Assembly: GCF_001598335.1 (NCBI RefSeq)
Contig: NZ_BCYT01000004.1
Location: 1-64,000 of the forward strand
DNA: 64,000 bases
Direction of reading: 5' to 3'
From: Sphingobium abikonense NBRC 16140
Lineage (GTDB): Bacteria > Pseudomonadota > Alphaproteobacteria > Sphingomonadales > Sphingomonadaceae
Every line of letters begins with the position of its first letter. Position 1 is the first letter of the stretch. The notes below the pieces were generated by a model that saw only the letters and a program-made list of their open reading frames with translations, did not search any database and was not told the DNA's origin. Below are positions 27,269 through 36,705 of the stretch, piece by piece. The translations under genes and the position numbers were made by a program.

Positions 27269-28552
27269 ATGCCGCAGCCCAAGGTCGAAAAGCTTATCAC
27301 CGCCGTCGACATCGGTTCCTGGAAAGTGTCCGCGCTGATCGCAGGGCGCACCGATACGGGTGAACTGGCGATATTGGGCACGGGCCAGCGGGAAAGTCGC
27401 GGCGTTCGGCGGGGTTTCATCGCGGATATGGAGCGCACCGAACTGGCCGTGCGCGAAACCGTCGAGCAGGCCGAGCGCGTGGCGGGCACCAATATCGAGG
27501 ATGTGTGGGTCAGCTTTTCGGGTGGCAGCCTGGTCAGCGATGTCGTCACGGTCGAACGCGACATGGGCGGCTATCGTATCGAGCAGCCCGATATCGACGA
27601 TCTGCTGACAACCGGGCAACAGGGCATCGACCCCGATGGCCGTATCGTCCTCCATGCGCAGCCGACCTGCTTCACCATCAATGGCAAGGTGCCGGTCAAG
27701 AAGCCGCTGGGCATGCATGCCGACCTGCTGGGCGTCGATATCCACGTCGTGCTGGCCGATGGCGCGCCTCTCGCCAATCTCGACCTGTGCGTGCGCGGGG
27801 CGTATCTCAACGTCAATTCCATCGTCGCCTCGCCCATTGCGACGGGCCTTGCCTGCCTGTCCGAGGAAGAACGCGACCTGGGCGTCGCGCTGGTGGAAAT
27901 GGGCGCGGGCGTGACCAATGTCTCGCTTTACGCAGGGGGCATGCTGGTCGGGCTTCATTCGATCCCCATGGGTGCATCGGACATTACCGACGATATTGCG
28001 TCCTCTTTCGGCATTCGCCGTAGCCAGGCGGAACGGATCAAATGTTTCTACGGCTCGGCGATGCAGAATCCGCGCGATTTTCGCGAGATGATCGAGATCG
28101 CGCCGCCCCATGGCGACGTCGCCGTTCCGGGTCAGGCGGCCGGTCCCAATGCGGAAGGCGGCAAGATTACCCGCGCGGCGCTGGTCGGCGTTATTTGCGA
28201 ACGACTGAACCAGATCATGACCGAAGTGAATGCGGCATTGGCCGGCATGGGCTTCAATTCGACCGGCCGGCAGGTGGTGCTGACCGGCGGCGGCGCGGAA
28301 ATGAAGGGCATTGCCGATTATGCGCAGGGCGCGCTGGGGCGCGCGGTGCGGATTGGTCGCCCCCGCGGTCTGTCCGCCATGCCCGAAGCGCATAGTGGTC
28401 CGGCCTTTGCAACCTTGGCGGGGCTGGCGCTTTACGGTCATTCCAACCCGGTTGATCTCCGCACGATGGCGCCCGCGCCGCAGACCGTGCATCGGCTGGG
28501 AACGCCGCTCTGGTGGCAACGCATGATGCGCGCGATCAAGGCGAACTACTGA
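27269..28552 (+). CDS. ftsA: Cell division protein FtsA
   Basis: 427 residues, actin-like. The N-terminal phosphate loop is AVDIGSWKVSALIAG, followed by the 1C domain (GTGQRESRGVRRGFIADMERTE) and a second phosphate loop LVEMGAGVTNVSLYAGG. VLTGGGAEMKGIADYA is the adenosine motif. The last residues (WWQRMMRAIKANY) form the amphipathic membrane-targeting helix. FtsA tethers FtsZ to the membrane. A GAGGAGG site overlapping the end of ftsQ precedes its ATG. Confidence 0.96.
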   Translation: MPQPKVEKLITAVDIGSWKVSALIAGRTDTGELAILGTGQRESRGVRRGFIADMERTELAVRETVEQAERVAGTNIEDVWVSFSGGSLVSDVVTVERDMGGYRIEQPDIDDLLTTGQQGIDPDGRIVLHAQPTCFTINGKVPVKKPLGMHADLLGVDIHVVLADGAPLANLDLCVRGAYLNVNSIVASPIATGLACLSEEERDLGVALVEMGAGVTNVSLYAGGMLVGLHSIPMGASDITDDIASSFGIRRSQAERIKCFYGSAMQNPRDFREMIEIAPPHGDVAVPGQAAGPNAEGGKITRAALVGVICERLNQIMTEVNAALAGMGFNSTGRQVVLTGGGAEMKGIADYAQGALGRAVRIGRPRGLSAMPEAHSGPAFATLAGLALYGHSNPVDLRTMAPAPQTVHRLGTPLWWQRMMRAIKANY

Positions 28553-28583
28553 ACGATTTTTGGCGAAGACGAAATTAGGTGGT

Positions 28584-28588
28584 GAATC
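28584..28588. promoter_or_regulatory. GANTC methylation site in the ftsA-ftsZ gap
   Basis: The 106-bp gap between ftsA and ftsZ holds GAATC, a recognition site of the cell-cycle methylase CcrM found in most alphaproteobacteria. In Caulobacter, GANTC sites in the ftsZ promoter tie transcription to replication. A TTAA half-site follows at 28612-28615. Confidence 0.35.
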
Positions 28589-28658
28589 CCCTATTTTCTG
28601 GTGTTAACGAATGATGACGATGTCGCTTCCTGACGAGGAAGCTGAGGGAGCAGAATAT

Positions 28659-30131
28659 ATGAGCATTGAAATCAGCCCGCCCCATGTGGACGAACTGAAG
28701 CCGCGCATCGCGGTAATCGGTGTCGGCGGCGCGGGTGGCAATGCCATCGCCAACATGATTGCCGCTTCGGTCGAAGGTGTCGATTTCATCGTCGCCAATA
28801 CCGACGCGCAGGCGCTTAACAGCTCGCCCGCCGAACGCCGCATTCAGCTTGGCCCGCAGATCACCGAAGGCCTGGGCGCGGGGTCGCGTCCGGAAATCGG
28901 CAAGGCGGCCGCGGAAGAAACCATCGCCTCGGTCGAAGAGGCGCTCAATGGCGCGCATATGTGCTTCATCACGGCCGGCATGGGCGGCGGCACCGGCACC
29001 GGCGCTGCCCCGGTTATCGCGAAGGCGGCGCGCGATCGCGGTATCCTGACCGTTGGCGTCGTGACCAAGCCCTTCACCTTCGAGGGTAATCGCCGGATGA
29101 AGTCGGCGGAAAGCGGTATCGAGGAATTGCAGAAGCATGTCGACACGCTGATCGTCATTCCGAACCAGAATCTGTTCCTAATCGCCAATCCGAACACGAC
29201 CTTCAAGGAAGCGTTCCAGATGGCGGACGAGGTGCTGCAACAGGGCGTGCGGTCGATCACCGACCTCATGATCATGCCGGGCCTCATCAACCTCGACTTC
29301 GCCGACGTGCGGTCGGTGATGGGCGAAATGGGCAAGGCGATGATGGGTACGGGTGAAGCCGAAGGCGACGGCCGTGCGCTTCAGGCGGCGGAAAAGGCGA
29401 TCGCCAATCCGCTGCTCGACGGCGTGTCGATGCGCGGCGCAAAGGGCGTCATCGTCTCCATCGTCGGTGGCGACGACATGCGCCTGATGGAAGTGGACGA
29501 AGCCGCGAACCATATCCGCGAACTGGTCGATCCCGATGCGAACATCATTTGGGGCAGCGCCTTCAACGACAATCTCAACGGCAAGATTCGCGTGTCGGTG
29601 GTCGCCACCGGCATCGACAATGAGGTGGGGAGCCAGGCCGCGCCGCTGACCCAGCCGTTCAGCTTCGCGAGCCGTCCGTCGGTCTCCGTCCCGCAACAGA
29701 CGGCGCGCCCGGCAACTGCCGCTCCGGCCCCGACGTCCGCGCCGCAGCAGGCTGCGCCTACGCCACCGGCCGAGCCGGAGACGCTGGAGCTGGACGTGCC
29801 GGCAGCACCGACCCCTGCGCCTGTCGCGCCTCAGCCTGCGCCCACACCCGCTGCTACGCCTTTTTCGCCGCCCAAGCCGGCCGCTATATTCTCCGACGAC
29901 AATTCGGAGGAGGACGAGCTGGTGCTGGGCGCCGATAATGCCGAACCGCCTGCACCGGCACCCGCGCCTGCCCCGACGCAACCTGCGCCGCGTGTGGCCA
30001 CCGGCGGCACGCTGTTCGAGCGGATGGCGGGCCTGACGCGCGGGTCGGAAAAGTCGGCTGGCGCCGGTTCGGACGATGCTGCACCCGGTGTCGATATTCC
30101 CCGGTTCCTCAACCGCCAGAACAACCAGTAA
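28659..30131 (+). CDS. ftsZ: Cell division protein FtsZ
   Basis: 490 residues from ATG 28659; GAGGGAG lies 8 nt before it, so the upstream in-frame ATG at 28611 was rejected. The tubulin signature GGGTGTG is at residues 109-115, preceded by VGGAGGNAI and followed by the T7 loop NLDFADV. Residues about 330-475 are a long Pro/Ala-rich linker, as is usual in alphaproteobacteria. The C-terminal peptide DIPRFLNRQ is the docking site for FtsA and other partners. A terminator follows, marking the end of the dcw cluster. Confidence 0.97.
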   Translation: MSIEISPPHVDELKPRIAVIGVGGAGGNAIANMIAASVEGVDFIVANTDAQALNSSPAERRIQLGPQITEGLGAGSRPEIGKAAAEETIASVEEALNGAHMCFITAGMGGGTGTGAAPVIAKAARDRGILTVGVVTKPFTFEGNRRMKSAESGIEELQKHVDTLIVIPNQNLFLIANPNTTFKEAFQMADEVLQQGVRSITDLMIMPGLINLDFADVRSVMGEMGKAMMGTGEAEGDGRALQAAEKAIANPLLDGVSMRGAKGVIVSIVGGDDMRLMEVDEAANHIRELVDPDANIIWGSAFNDNLNGKIRVSVVATGIDNEVGSQAAPLTQPFSFASRPSVSVPQQTARPATAAPAPTSAPQQAAPTPPAEPETLELDVPAAPTPAPVAPQPAPTPAATPFSPPKPAAIFSDDNSEEDELVLGADNAEPPAPAPAPAPTQPAPRVATGGTLFERMAGLTRGSEKSAGAGSDDAAPGVDIPRFLNRQNNQ

Positions 30132-30165
30132 CGCCAGGGGCGGCGACGTCCGCCTACTGTGCAGG

Positions 30166-30208
30166 AAAGCGCGTCGTCGGCCAACCAGTGCGGCCCGGCG
30201 CGCTTTTT
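30166..30208 (+). terminator. Intrinsic terminator after ftsZ
   Basis: AAAGCGCG (30166-30173) pairs with CGCGCTTT, with additional GGCC/GGCC pairing nearer the loop, and five T residues end at 30208. It lies 35 nt past the ftsZ stop. Confidence 0.8.
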
Positions 30209-30255
30209 GTTCGCGTTGATTTCCCATTCAGCATGGCATCGGTTAAGGGGGGGAT

Positions 30256-32136
30256 GTGACTAAGTCTCTTCCCTGGATTCTCTGCGCGCTTCTGTTTGCG
30301 CCCTCCGCCATTGCTCAGACCGATCAGGCCGACCTCGTCCGGCCGTTGGGCGCTGCCGACCTCAACAGCAATCTTGCGCGGCTGGCCTCCAACCCGCGCG
30401 ATGTCGATGCGCTGATCGGCGCGGGCGAGGCCGCGCTCGCGCTGGATGATCCGCACGGGGCCGCCGGTTTCTTTGCCCGCGCCGATGCGATTGCGAGCGG
30501 AAACGGCCGCATCAAGGCAGGGCTGGCGCGGGTCATGCTTAAGCTCCAAAATCCGACAGAAGCCGTCCGCTTGTTCGATCAGGCGCAGCGGCTCGGCTTT
30601 CCTGAGGCGAGTATTTTGACGGAACGCGGCCTTGCGCGCGATCTGACTGGCGATCAGGCGGGCGCGCAGCGGGATTATCAGGCCGCCCTGGCGCGGTCGC
30701 CCGACAATGCCGAATTGCGCCGCCGTTATGCCGCCTCCCTCGGCATTTCCGGGCAGGTGGATGCGGCGGAAAAGATGCTGGAGCCGCTGCTCTACAAGAG
30801 CGACCGCGCCGCATGGCGATACCGCGCGTTCATCTATGCCATGAACAATCGTCAGGCCGATGCCCAGAAAGTGGCTGAGCAGGCCATGCCCGCGCAACTT
30901 GCCGCAGCGATCACCCCCTATATGCAGAAAATGCCCTATCTGACCGCGCAGCAGAAGGCGGCGGCGGTGCATTTCGGGCAGTTCCCCTCGCAGGTCGGCA
31001 CCGCTGTCGCAGCCGTCACGCCGACTGCGCCGCCACCCGCGACGGCATCGGTAGTACCCGCGACCAAGCCCGCCACCCAAGTCGCGCAAGCGCCCGCGCA
31101 GACCGCGCCGACGCGCTCTCGTCCGCTCAGCCGGGCCGAGCAGCGGCGGCAGCGCCGGGAGGCGGCGCGTCTGGCGCGCGCCGGAGGACAGAGAACGCTG
31201 ACGCCTGCGCCGACGCCCGGCTTCTCAACCGCCACCCAACCAGCCTCTACCGCTGTCGCCAGCGCGACGAACAACGCCCCTGCACCTGACGCGCCGACGC
31301 AAGTTGCGCAGGCGCAGACTGTCCAGCCCTTGCCGACCCGCGCCGCGCAGCCCCTGGTGCAGCCCTTGCCTCAGGCGCAAAAATCCGCATCCGCATCCGC
31401 ATCCACGCCGCCGCCGCCGCAGCCGACGGCGCGCGTTGCTGCTTCGGCGGTGCAGGGGCCGCCTGCGCCGGGCTTGGACACGATCGACGGCAGAACGCCC
31501 GCTGCCGCAACGCTGCCCCCCGCAACCGGCGCGCAAGGCGATTCCGCCGCACTCGCCCAGGCGTCGCCGCCGCCTGCTGCGGCATCCACGCCGTCCGCGC
31601 CTCCCGCGCCCGACCCGCAAGCCACGCGCACGCTTGCTGACATCATTCGCGCGATCGATGTGCCCGATGCGGAACGGCAGCCGACCGTGGCGGCGGTGGA
31701 TCTGAACGAGATCGCGGCCATGCAGGCGGCCCAGCGCGCCGAACGACAGGCTGCAGCCGCGGCTGCCGCGGCCAAGGCGAAGAAGGAAGCGGCCGCCAAG
31801 GCAAAAGCCGAAGCCGACGCCAAGGCCAAGAAAGAGGCCGAGGAGAAAAAGCGCCTTGCCGCCAATCCGTCGCGCAACTGGTTGCAGGTGGGGGTAGGGC
31901 AGAGCAAGTCCGCGCTCGCCTTCACGATGAAGCGGCTGCGCGGCAAATATGATAGCATCGCACCGCAGGATGCGTGGACGGCCGGCTGGGGCCAGACTAA
32001 CCGGCTGCTCGTCGGGCCATTCCCCAGTTTTGCTCGCGCCAAGGAACTGGAAACCAAGCTCAAGGCCGCAGGTGCCGACGTGTTCGCGTGGAAAAGCGAT
32101 GCGGGAGAGGTAGTCGAGAAGCTGGCGGGCGAGTAA
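30256..32136 (+). CDS. Periplasmic TPR protein with C-terminal SPOR domain
   Basis: 626 residues, GTG start at 30256 after GGGGGGG. A signal peptide (residues 1-20, ending SAIAQ) is followed by TPR-like repeats to about residue 220. A long Pro/Ala/Gln linker spans about 240-480, a Lys/Ala/Glu-rich helix about 490-535, and a SPOR domain ends the protein (NWLQVGVGQSKSALAFTMKRL, then GQTNRLLVGPFPSFARAKELE). SPOR domains bind denuded glycan strands at division sites. With ftsZ directly upstream, a role in division or septal wall turnover is likely; this is inference. Confidence 0.82.
   Translation: MTKSLPWILCALLFAPSAIAQTDQADLVRPLGAADLNSNLARLASNPRDVDALIGAGEAALALDDPHGAAGFFARADAIASGNGRIKAGLARVMLKLQNPTEAVRLFDQAQRLGFPEASILTERGLARDLTGDQAGAQRDYQAALARSPDNAELRRRYAASLGISGQVDAAEKMLEPLLYKSDRAAWRYRAFIYAMNNRQADAQKVAEQAMPAQLAAAITPYMQKMPYLTAQQKAAAVHFGQFPSQVGTAVAAVTPTAPPPATASVVPATKPATQVAQAPAQTAPTRSRPLSRAEQRRQRREAARLARAGGQRTLTPAPTPGFSTATQPASTAVASATNNAPAPDAPTQVAQAQTVQPLPTRAAQPLVQPLPQAQKSASASASTPPPPQPTARVAASAVQGPPAPGLDTIDGRTPAAATLPPATGAQGDSAALAQASPPPAAASTPSAPPAPDPQATRTLADIIRAIDVPDAERQPTVAAVDLNEIAAMQAAQRAERQAAAAAAAAKAKKEAAAKAKAEADAKAKKEAEEKKRLAANPSRNWLQVGVGQSKSALAFTMKRLRGKYDSIAPQDAWTAGWGQTNRLLVGPFPSFARAKELETKLKAAGADVFAWKSDAGEVVEKLAGE
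31383..31404 (+). repeat. Hexanucleotide repeat inside the SPOR gene
   Basis: ATCCGC occurs three times in a row, followed by ATCC. It encodes alternating Ser-Ala in the disordered linker. Gain or loss of a unit would keep the frame. Confidence 0.7.
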
Positions 32137-32146
32137 GGCGCAGGGC

Positions 32147-33307
32147 ATGACGATGCTCGCCCCCTATGCCTGCCACCCCGCCGCCAGTCGCGGCCGCCTT
32201 CACGCCGAGCCGGGCGGGGAGATGCGCGGGCCGCGCGACATTTTCCAGCGCGACCGCGACCGCATCATTCATTCGATCGCTTTTCGCCGCCTGCGCCATA
32301 AGACCCAAGTGTTCGTGTCGCCCGATGGTGACCATTATCGGGTCCGCCTGACTCACAGTCTGGAGGTCGCGCAGATCGGGCGCACCACCGCGCGGACATT
32401 GGGCCTTAACGAGGATCTGACGGAGGCGTTGTGCCTGGCGCATGACATCGGCCATCCGCCCTTCGGCCACGCCGGCGAGGATGCGCTGGAGGCTGCGCTG
32501 GAGCAGCATGGCGGGTTCGACCATAATGCCCATACACTGCGCACGCTGGTGCTGCTGGAAAGTCCCTATCCGCGCTTTCGCGGGCTGAACCTCAGCTGGG
32601 AAATGCTGGAGGGCCTGGCCAAGCATAATGGGCCGGTTATGCATCCAGGCTGGGCGATGCGGGAATTGACTGCGCTTTTTCCACTTGACCTCACAAGCCA
32701 CGCCTCCTTGGAGGCGCAGCTTGCGGCGATTTCCGACGACATCGCCTATGACAATCACGATATCGACGACGGCCTGCGCGCCGGGCTTTTGACGCTGGAG
32801 CAGTTGCTGGAGGTGCCGTTCGTCCAGCTTTGCTGGGACCGTGTCCGCGCCCGCTATCCCGACGTGCCGCAGGACCGGTTGCTGCGCGAACTGGTGCGCG
32901 AACAGATTGGCGTGATGGCCAATGATCTGCTGGAAACGACCCGGCGGAACATCGCGGAGTCGCGGGTTGAAACCGTCGACGATGTGCGCGCGCTCGACCG
33001 CACGCTCGTTGGTTTTTCGCCTGACCTCGCCGCGCAGGAACGCGCGCTCAAGCGGTTCATGTATGCAACGCTCTATCATCATCCCGACCAATTGGCCGCC
33101 GCTGATCGGGCGCGGGTGATCGTCACCGACCTGTTCCGGGCCTATCAGGATGATCCTGCGCTGATGCCGGCCGAATGGCGCGACGAGTGCGCGCTGGAAG
33201 AACCGACCCGCAGCCGCCATATCGCCGATTTCATCGCGGGCATGACGGATCGCTATGCGGAAAAGCGGCATCGGGAAATCTTCGGGGCGCTCGCGCTCGC
33301 CGATTGA
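32147..33307 (+). CDS. dgt: Deoxyguanosinetriphosphate triphosphohydrolase-like protein
   Basis: 386 residues. HD-domain metal ligands are visible: RLTHSLEVAQIGRTTAR near residue 66 and CLAHDIGHPPFGHAGEDAL near residue 98, plus the downstream SDDIAYDNHDIDDG motif. RDIFQRDRDRIIHSIAFRRL near the N-terminus is typical of the dGTPase family. These enzymes split dNTPs to deoxynucleoside and triphosphate. It follows the SPOR gene by 10 nt in the same direction and precedes the glycine riboswitch. Confidence 0.92.
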   Translation: MTMLAPYACHPAASRGRLHAEPGGEMRGPRDIFQRDRDRIIHSIAFRRLRHKTQVFVSPDGDHYRVRLTHSLEVAQIGRTTARTLGLNEDLTEALCLAHDIGHPPFGHAGEDALEAALEQHGGFDHNAHTLRTLVLLESPYPRFRGLNLSWEMLEGLAKHNGPVMHPGWAMRELTALFPLDLTSHASLEAQLAAISDDIAYDNHDIDDGLRAGLLTLEQLLEVPFVQLCWDRVRARYPDVPQDRLLRELVREQIGVMANDLLETTRRNIAESRVETVDDVRALDRTLVGFSPDLAAQERALKRFMYATLYHHPDQLAAADRARVIVTDLFRAYQDDPALMPAEWRDECALEEPTRSRHIADFIAGMTDRYAEKRHREIFGALALAD

Positions 33308-33343
33308 CGCGCCCCCTCCTTTGTCGCAATGCGCTGTTTGTCT

Positions 33344-33363
33344 CCGGCGGATTCGTCCGCCGG
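33344..33363 (+). other. UUCG tetraloop hairpin between dgt and the glycine riboswitch
   Basis: CCGGCGGA pairs perfectly with TCCGCCGG around a TTCG loop (33352-33355), an exceptionally stable RNA hairpin. No T-tract follows, so it is more likely an mRNA-stabilising 3' end or a 5' insulator of the riboswitch than a terminator. Confidence 0.6.
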
Positions 33364-33367
33364 GCAT

Positions 33368-33565
33368 GATGCGGGAGAGCATGGGCGGCCTTTGAGGCAT
33401 AGCCCGTCGCCGAAGGAGCAACCGCCCCGGAATCTCTCAGGCCAAAGGACCGCATCGCGCGCAAGGCACTCTGGAAAGCGGACGCGCTTCTCGCCCGTCC
33501 CACCGAAGGGGTAAGCTGGTCGGCCACAAGGCCGCTGGTCAAAGCTCTCAGGTTCCGTGACAGAG
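33368..33565 (+). promoter_or_regulatory. Tandem glycine riboswitch controlling the gcv operon
   Basis: Two glycine aptamers follow each other. In the first, the closing stem GATGCGG (33368-33374) pairs with CCGCATC (33450-33456) around GGGAGAGC, CGCCGAAGGAGCAA and TCTCTCAGGC, which are the conserved core blocks. After a 12-nt linker the second is closed by CTCTG (33469-33473) with CAGAG (33561-33565) and holds CACCGAAGGGGTAA and GCTCTCAGGTTCC. Tandem glycine riboswitches usually switch on glycine cleavage genes when glycine is high; here gcvT starts 73 nt downstream. Confidence 0.93.
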
Positions 33566-33637
33566 GGGGTGGCAGCAATCCGGCCTATCGGGCAGGATGA
33601 CGCTGTCGCCATATCCTCATGCACGGAGGCCGCATCC

Positions 33638-34786
33638 ATGTCCGGCACTGACGACGTCACCCATATCGAAGAGCTGCCGTTGCAGACATTGCCGCTCGAT
33701 GCCTGGCATCGCGACAAGGGCGCGCGCATGGTCGGCTTTGCCGGCTATCACATGCCGATCCAGTATGAAGGCATCATGGCCGAACATGGCTGGACCCGTG
33801 AACATGCCGGCCTGTTCGATGTCAGCCACATGGGCCAGCTAACCTTTACCGGCGAGGGCGTCGATGCCGCGCTGGAGCATCTGCTGCCCAGCGACATCAA
33901 GGGATTGAAGCCCTTTCGCCAGCGTTACTCGATGCTGCTGGACGACGAAGGCGGCATATTGGACGACCTGATGGTGTCGCGCCTGGGTGACGGCGCGTTC
34001 GACGGGGCGGACATCTACATGGTCGTCAATGGTGCGACCAAATATGACGATATCGGCTGGATGATCGAGCATCTGCCTGACGAAGTCACCATGAACCATA
34101 TGGACGAGCAGGCCTTGCTGGCGCTTCAGGGGCCGCAAGCCGGCGAAGCGCTGGCCAGCCTGATCCCGGAAACGGCCGACCTGCTGTTCATGCAATCGGG
34201 CCTGTTCACCTGGCGCGGCGTGTCGCTGTGGATCAGCCGGTCCGGCTATACCGGCGAGGACGGCTTTGAAATCAGCATACCGGGCGAGGATGCCAGGTTG
34301 CTGGCCGACGCGCTCTGCGCGCTGCCCCAGGTCAAGCCGATCGGTCTTGGCGCGCGCGATTCGCTGAGGCTGGAGGCGGGTCTGCCGCTATACGGCCATG
34401 ATCTGACGCCCGCCGTCAGCACGATCGCGGCGGATCTGGGCTTTGCCATCCAGAAGCGCAGGCGTGAGGAAGGCGGCTTTATCGGCCATGCCCGCGTGAT
34501 GAAGGAACTGGCCGATGGACCGGGCGCGCGCCGGGTGGGGCTGCGGATCGATGGTCGTCTACCCGCGCGCGAAGGCGCCAGGATATTTGCCGGGTCGGTC
34601 GAGGTCGGCGAAGTCACGTCGGGCGGTTTTGCCCCTACGATCGGCGCGCCGATTGCCATGGGCTGGGTCAGTACGCCTTATTCGGCAATCGACACGGCGT
34701 TGGAAATAGATGTGCGCGGCAAGCGTATTGCCGCTGTGGTCGCACCGATGCCGTTCGTTCCGCACCGGTATCGCCGCAAGCCCTGA
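33638..34786 (+). CDS. gcvT: Glycine cleavage system T protein (aminomethyltransferase)
   Basis: 382 residues. I chose ATG 33638, which has CGGAGG about 8 nt upstream; the frame is open to 33557, inside the riboswitch. GcvT features include [20 protein letters not shown] near residue 30, FDVSHMGQ, and YTGEDGFEI with the folate-site region. It transfers the methylene group from the H-protein to tetrahydrofolate and releases ammonia. A small CCTC/GAGG hairpin could mask the ribosome site. Confidence 0.95.
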   Translation: MSGTDDVTHIEELPLQTLPLDAWHRDKGARMVGFAGYHMPIQYEGIMAEHGWTREHAGLFDVSHMGQLTFTGEGVDAALEHLLPSDIKGLKPFRQRYSMLLDDEGGILDDLMVSRLGDGAFDGADIYMVVNGATKYDDIGWMIEHLPDEVTMNHMDEQALLALQGPQAGEALASLIPETADLLFMQSGLFTWRGVSLWISRSGYTGEDGFEISIPGEDARLLADALCALPQVKPIGLGARDSLRLEAGLPLYGHDLTPAVSTIAADLGFAIQKRRREEGGFIGHARVMKELADGPGARRVGLRIDGRLPAREGARIFAGSVEVGEVTSGGFAPTIGAPIAMGWVSTPYSAIDTALEIDVRGKRIAAVVAPMPFVPHRYRRKP

Positions 34787-34817
34787 TTTCATCACCTTTG
34801 CGAAGGGGAACATGCAT

Positions 34818-35189
34818 ATGAGCCGTTATTTTACCGACGAACATGAATGGATCGACGTAGAGGGCGAAATCGCCACGGTCGGCATCACCGACTATGCGCA
34901 GGAACAGCTGGGCGACATCGTCTTCGTCGAACTGCCCGCCGAAGGCACGACGTTCGAGAAGGGCGATGATGCCGCCGTCGTCGAATCGGTGAAGGCCGCG
35001 TCGGACGTCTATGCGCCGATCTCGGGCGAAGTCGTGGAAACCAACAGCGCGCTGGAGGACGAACCCGCGCTGGTCAACAGCGACGCCGAAGAAGATGGCT
35101 GGTTCTTCAAGCTGCGGCTGACCGACGCCAGCGAGCTGGAAGGCCTGATGAACGAAGCCGCCTACAAGAAGTTCGTGGCCAGCCTTTGA
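34818..35189 (+). CDS. gcvH: Glycine cleavage system H protein
   Basis: 123 residues. The ATG at 34818 has AAGGGG at a good distance (9 nt); an ATG two codons earlier is too close to it. The lipoylated lysine is in VESVKAASD near residue 63, within the domain [20 protein letters not shown]. The H-protein shuttles the aminomethyl group between P and T. It lies 31 nt after gcvT. Confidence 0.97.
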   Translation: MSRYFTDEHEWIDVEGEIATVGITDYAQEQLGDIVFVELPAEGTTFEKGDDAAVVESVKAASDVYAPISGEVVETNSALEDEPALVNSDAEEDGWFFKLRLTDASELEGLMNEAAYKKFVASL

Positions 35190-35200
35190 TGCCTGGATAA

Positions 35201-35335
35201 GCCCCTCCCTGTCAGGGAGGGGGAAGGGGTGGGTGGCAAGCGAGGCAAGCCTTGCGACTTGACCTTACAGGCAATGCCAGCGATTGCCGGGCAATCGCAC
35301 CCACCCCCGGCCCCTCCCCGAAAAAGGGAGGGGAG
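35201..35335. repeat. REP-like palindromic element between gcvH and gcvPA
   Basis: A left half (35201-35236) contains CCCCTCCCTG/CAGGGAGGGG as a hairpin followed by GGGGTGGGTG. A right half (35298-35335) mirrors it with CACCCACCCC and CCCCTCCC/GGGAGGGG. The two halves can fold onto each other with the 60 bp between them as an inner loop. Elements of this look are frequent between genes in sphingomonads. Its right end supplies purines in front of gcvPA. Confidence 0.75.
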
Positions 35336-35346
35336 TGGAGAATGAC

Positions 35347-36705
35347 ATGCGCTACCTACCCCTTACCGACAGCGACCGGCAGGCGATGCTGGCGACGATC
35401 GGCGCCGCGTCCATTGACGATCTCTTCGTCGATGTACCCGCCGAAGCGCGCTTGTCCGGCACGATTCCCGACCTTCCCGACCATGCCAGCGAAATGGCGG
35501 TCGAGCGGCACATGGCCGCCCTGGCCCGGAAAAATCTGTCGGCCGGGGAAGCGCCCTTCTTTCTGGGCGCGGGCGCGTATAAGCATCATGTGCCCGCCAG
35601 CGTCGATCATCTGATCCAGCGCGGCGAGTTCCTGACCGCCTACACCCCCTATCAGCCGGAAATTGCGCAGGGCACGCTCCAGGTGCTGTTCGAATTCCAG
35701 ACGCAGGTCGCGCGACTGCTGGGCTGCGACGTTGCCAATGCGTCCATGTATGATGGATCGACCGCCTGCTGGGAGGCGATCGTCATGGCGCGGCGCATCA
35801 CGAGGCGGGGCAAGGCTCTGCTCTCGTCCGGGCTCCACCCCCATTATGTCTCGGTCGCACAGACGATGGCCAAGTTCACGGGCGACCATCTGGCCTATGA
35901 AACGCCCGAACTCGACAGCAAAACCGACAGCCAGAAGTTGATCGCGGCGATCGACAAGGACACAAGCTGCGTTGTTGTCCAATATCCCGATATTCTCGGC
36001 CGAATTGAGGATCTTACCGCATTGGCGGACGCGGCGCACGCCACCGGCGCGCTGTTGGTTGCCGTCGTCACCGAACCGGTCGCTCTTGGCGCGATCAAGG
36101 CGCCCGGTGCCATGGGCGCGGACATCGTCGTTGGCGAAGGCCAGTCGATCGGCGTCGGGCTGCAATTTGGCGGGCCCTATCTTGGCCTGTTCGCGTGCAA
36201 GCAGAAATATGTGCGCCAGATGCCCGGCCGCCTGTGCGGCGAGACGGTCGATGCGGCCGGCAAGCGCGGCTTCGTGCTGACGCTCTCCACCCGCGAACAG
36301 CATATTCGCCGCGAAAAGGCGACATCGAACATCTGCACTAATTCAGGCCTCTGTGCCTTGGCGTTCAGCATCCATATGACGCTGCTCGGCGAAAAGGGGC
36401 TGCGTGCCTTGGCCGGCCTTAATCACGCGATGGCGGTTCAGGCTGCCGGCCGCCTTGCCGCGCTGCCCGGTGTGACGCTGATGAACGACAGTTTTTTCAA
36501 CGAATTCACACTTGTCCTGCCCAAGGATGCCCGGGATGTTGTCCGCCGTCTGGCCGACCGGGGCGTGCTGGGCGGCGTATCGCTCGGCCGTCTTTTCCCG
36601 ACCGCGCCACAGATCGGGAACGGTCTGGTCGTCGCCGTGACCGAAACCGTCACGGCGGAGGATATCGACATCTTTGCCAAGGCGCTTGAGGAGGAACTGG
36701 CATGA
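35347..36705 (+). CDS. gcvPA: Glycine dehydrogenase (decarboxylating) subunit 1
   Basis: 452 residues. The ATG at 35347 gives [19 protein letters not shown]; an earlier in-frame ATG lies inside the palindromic repeat and would add repeat-derived residues. It matches the N-terminal half of Gcv[49 protein letters not shown]. The P-protein decarboxylates glycine on PLP, and the PLP lysine is in subunit 2. The split two-subunit form is common in many bacteria. The stop overlaps gcvPB (ATGA). Confidence 0.95.
   Translation: MRYLPLTDSDRQAMLATIGAASIDDLFVDVPAEARLSGTIPDLPDHASEMAVERHMAALARKNLSAGEAPFFLGAGAYKHHVPASVDHLIQRGEFLTAYTPYQPEIAQGTLQVLFEFQTQVARLLGCDVANASMYDGSTACWEAIVMARRITRRGKALLSSGLHPHYVSVAQTMAKFTGDHLAYETPELDSKTDSQKLIAAIDKDTSCVVVQYPDILGRIEDLTALADAAHATGALLVAVVTEPVALGAIKAPGAMGADIVVGEGQSIGVGLQFGGPYLGLFACKQKYVRQMPGRLCGETVDAAGKRGFVLTLSTREQHIRREKATSNICTNSGLCALAFSIHMTLLGEKGLRALAGLNHAMAVQAAGRLAALPGVTLMNDSFFNEFTLVLPKDARDVVRRLADRGVLGGVSLGRLFPTAPQIGNGLVVAVTETVTAEDIDIFAKALEEELA

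Noticed and set aside
27269..28519. Long minus-strand open frame opposite ftsA and ftsQ
   Set aside because: It lies fully within two conserved division genes and has no recognisable motif or ribosome site.
33557..33637. Earlier gcvT start inside the riboswitch
   Set aside because: It would begin within the second aptamer and add 27 residues not seen in the family; ATG 33638 has a good ribosome site.
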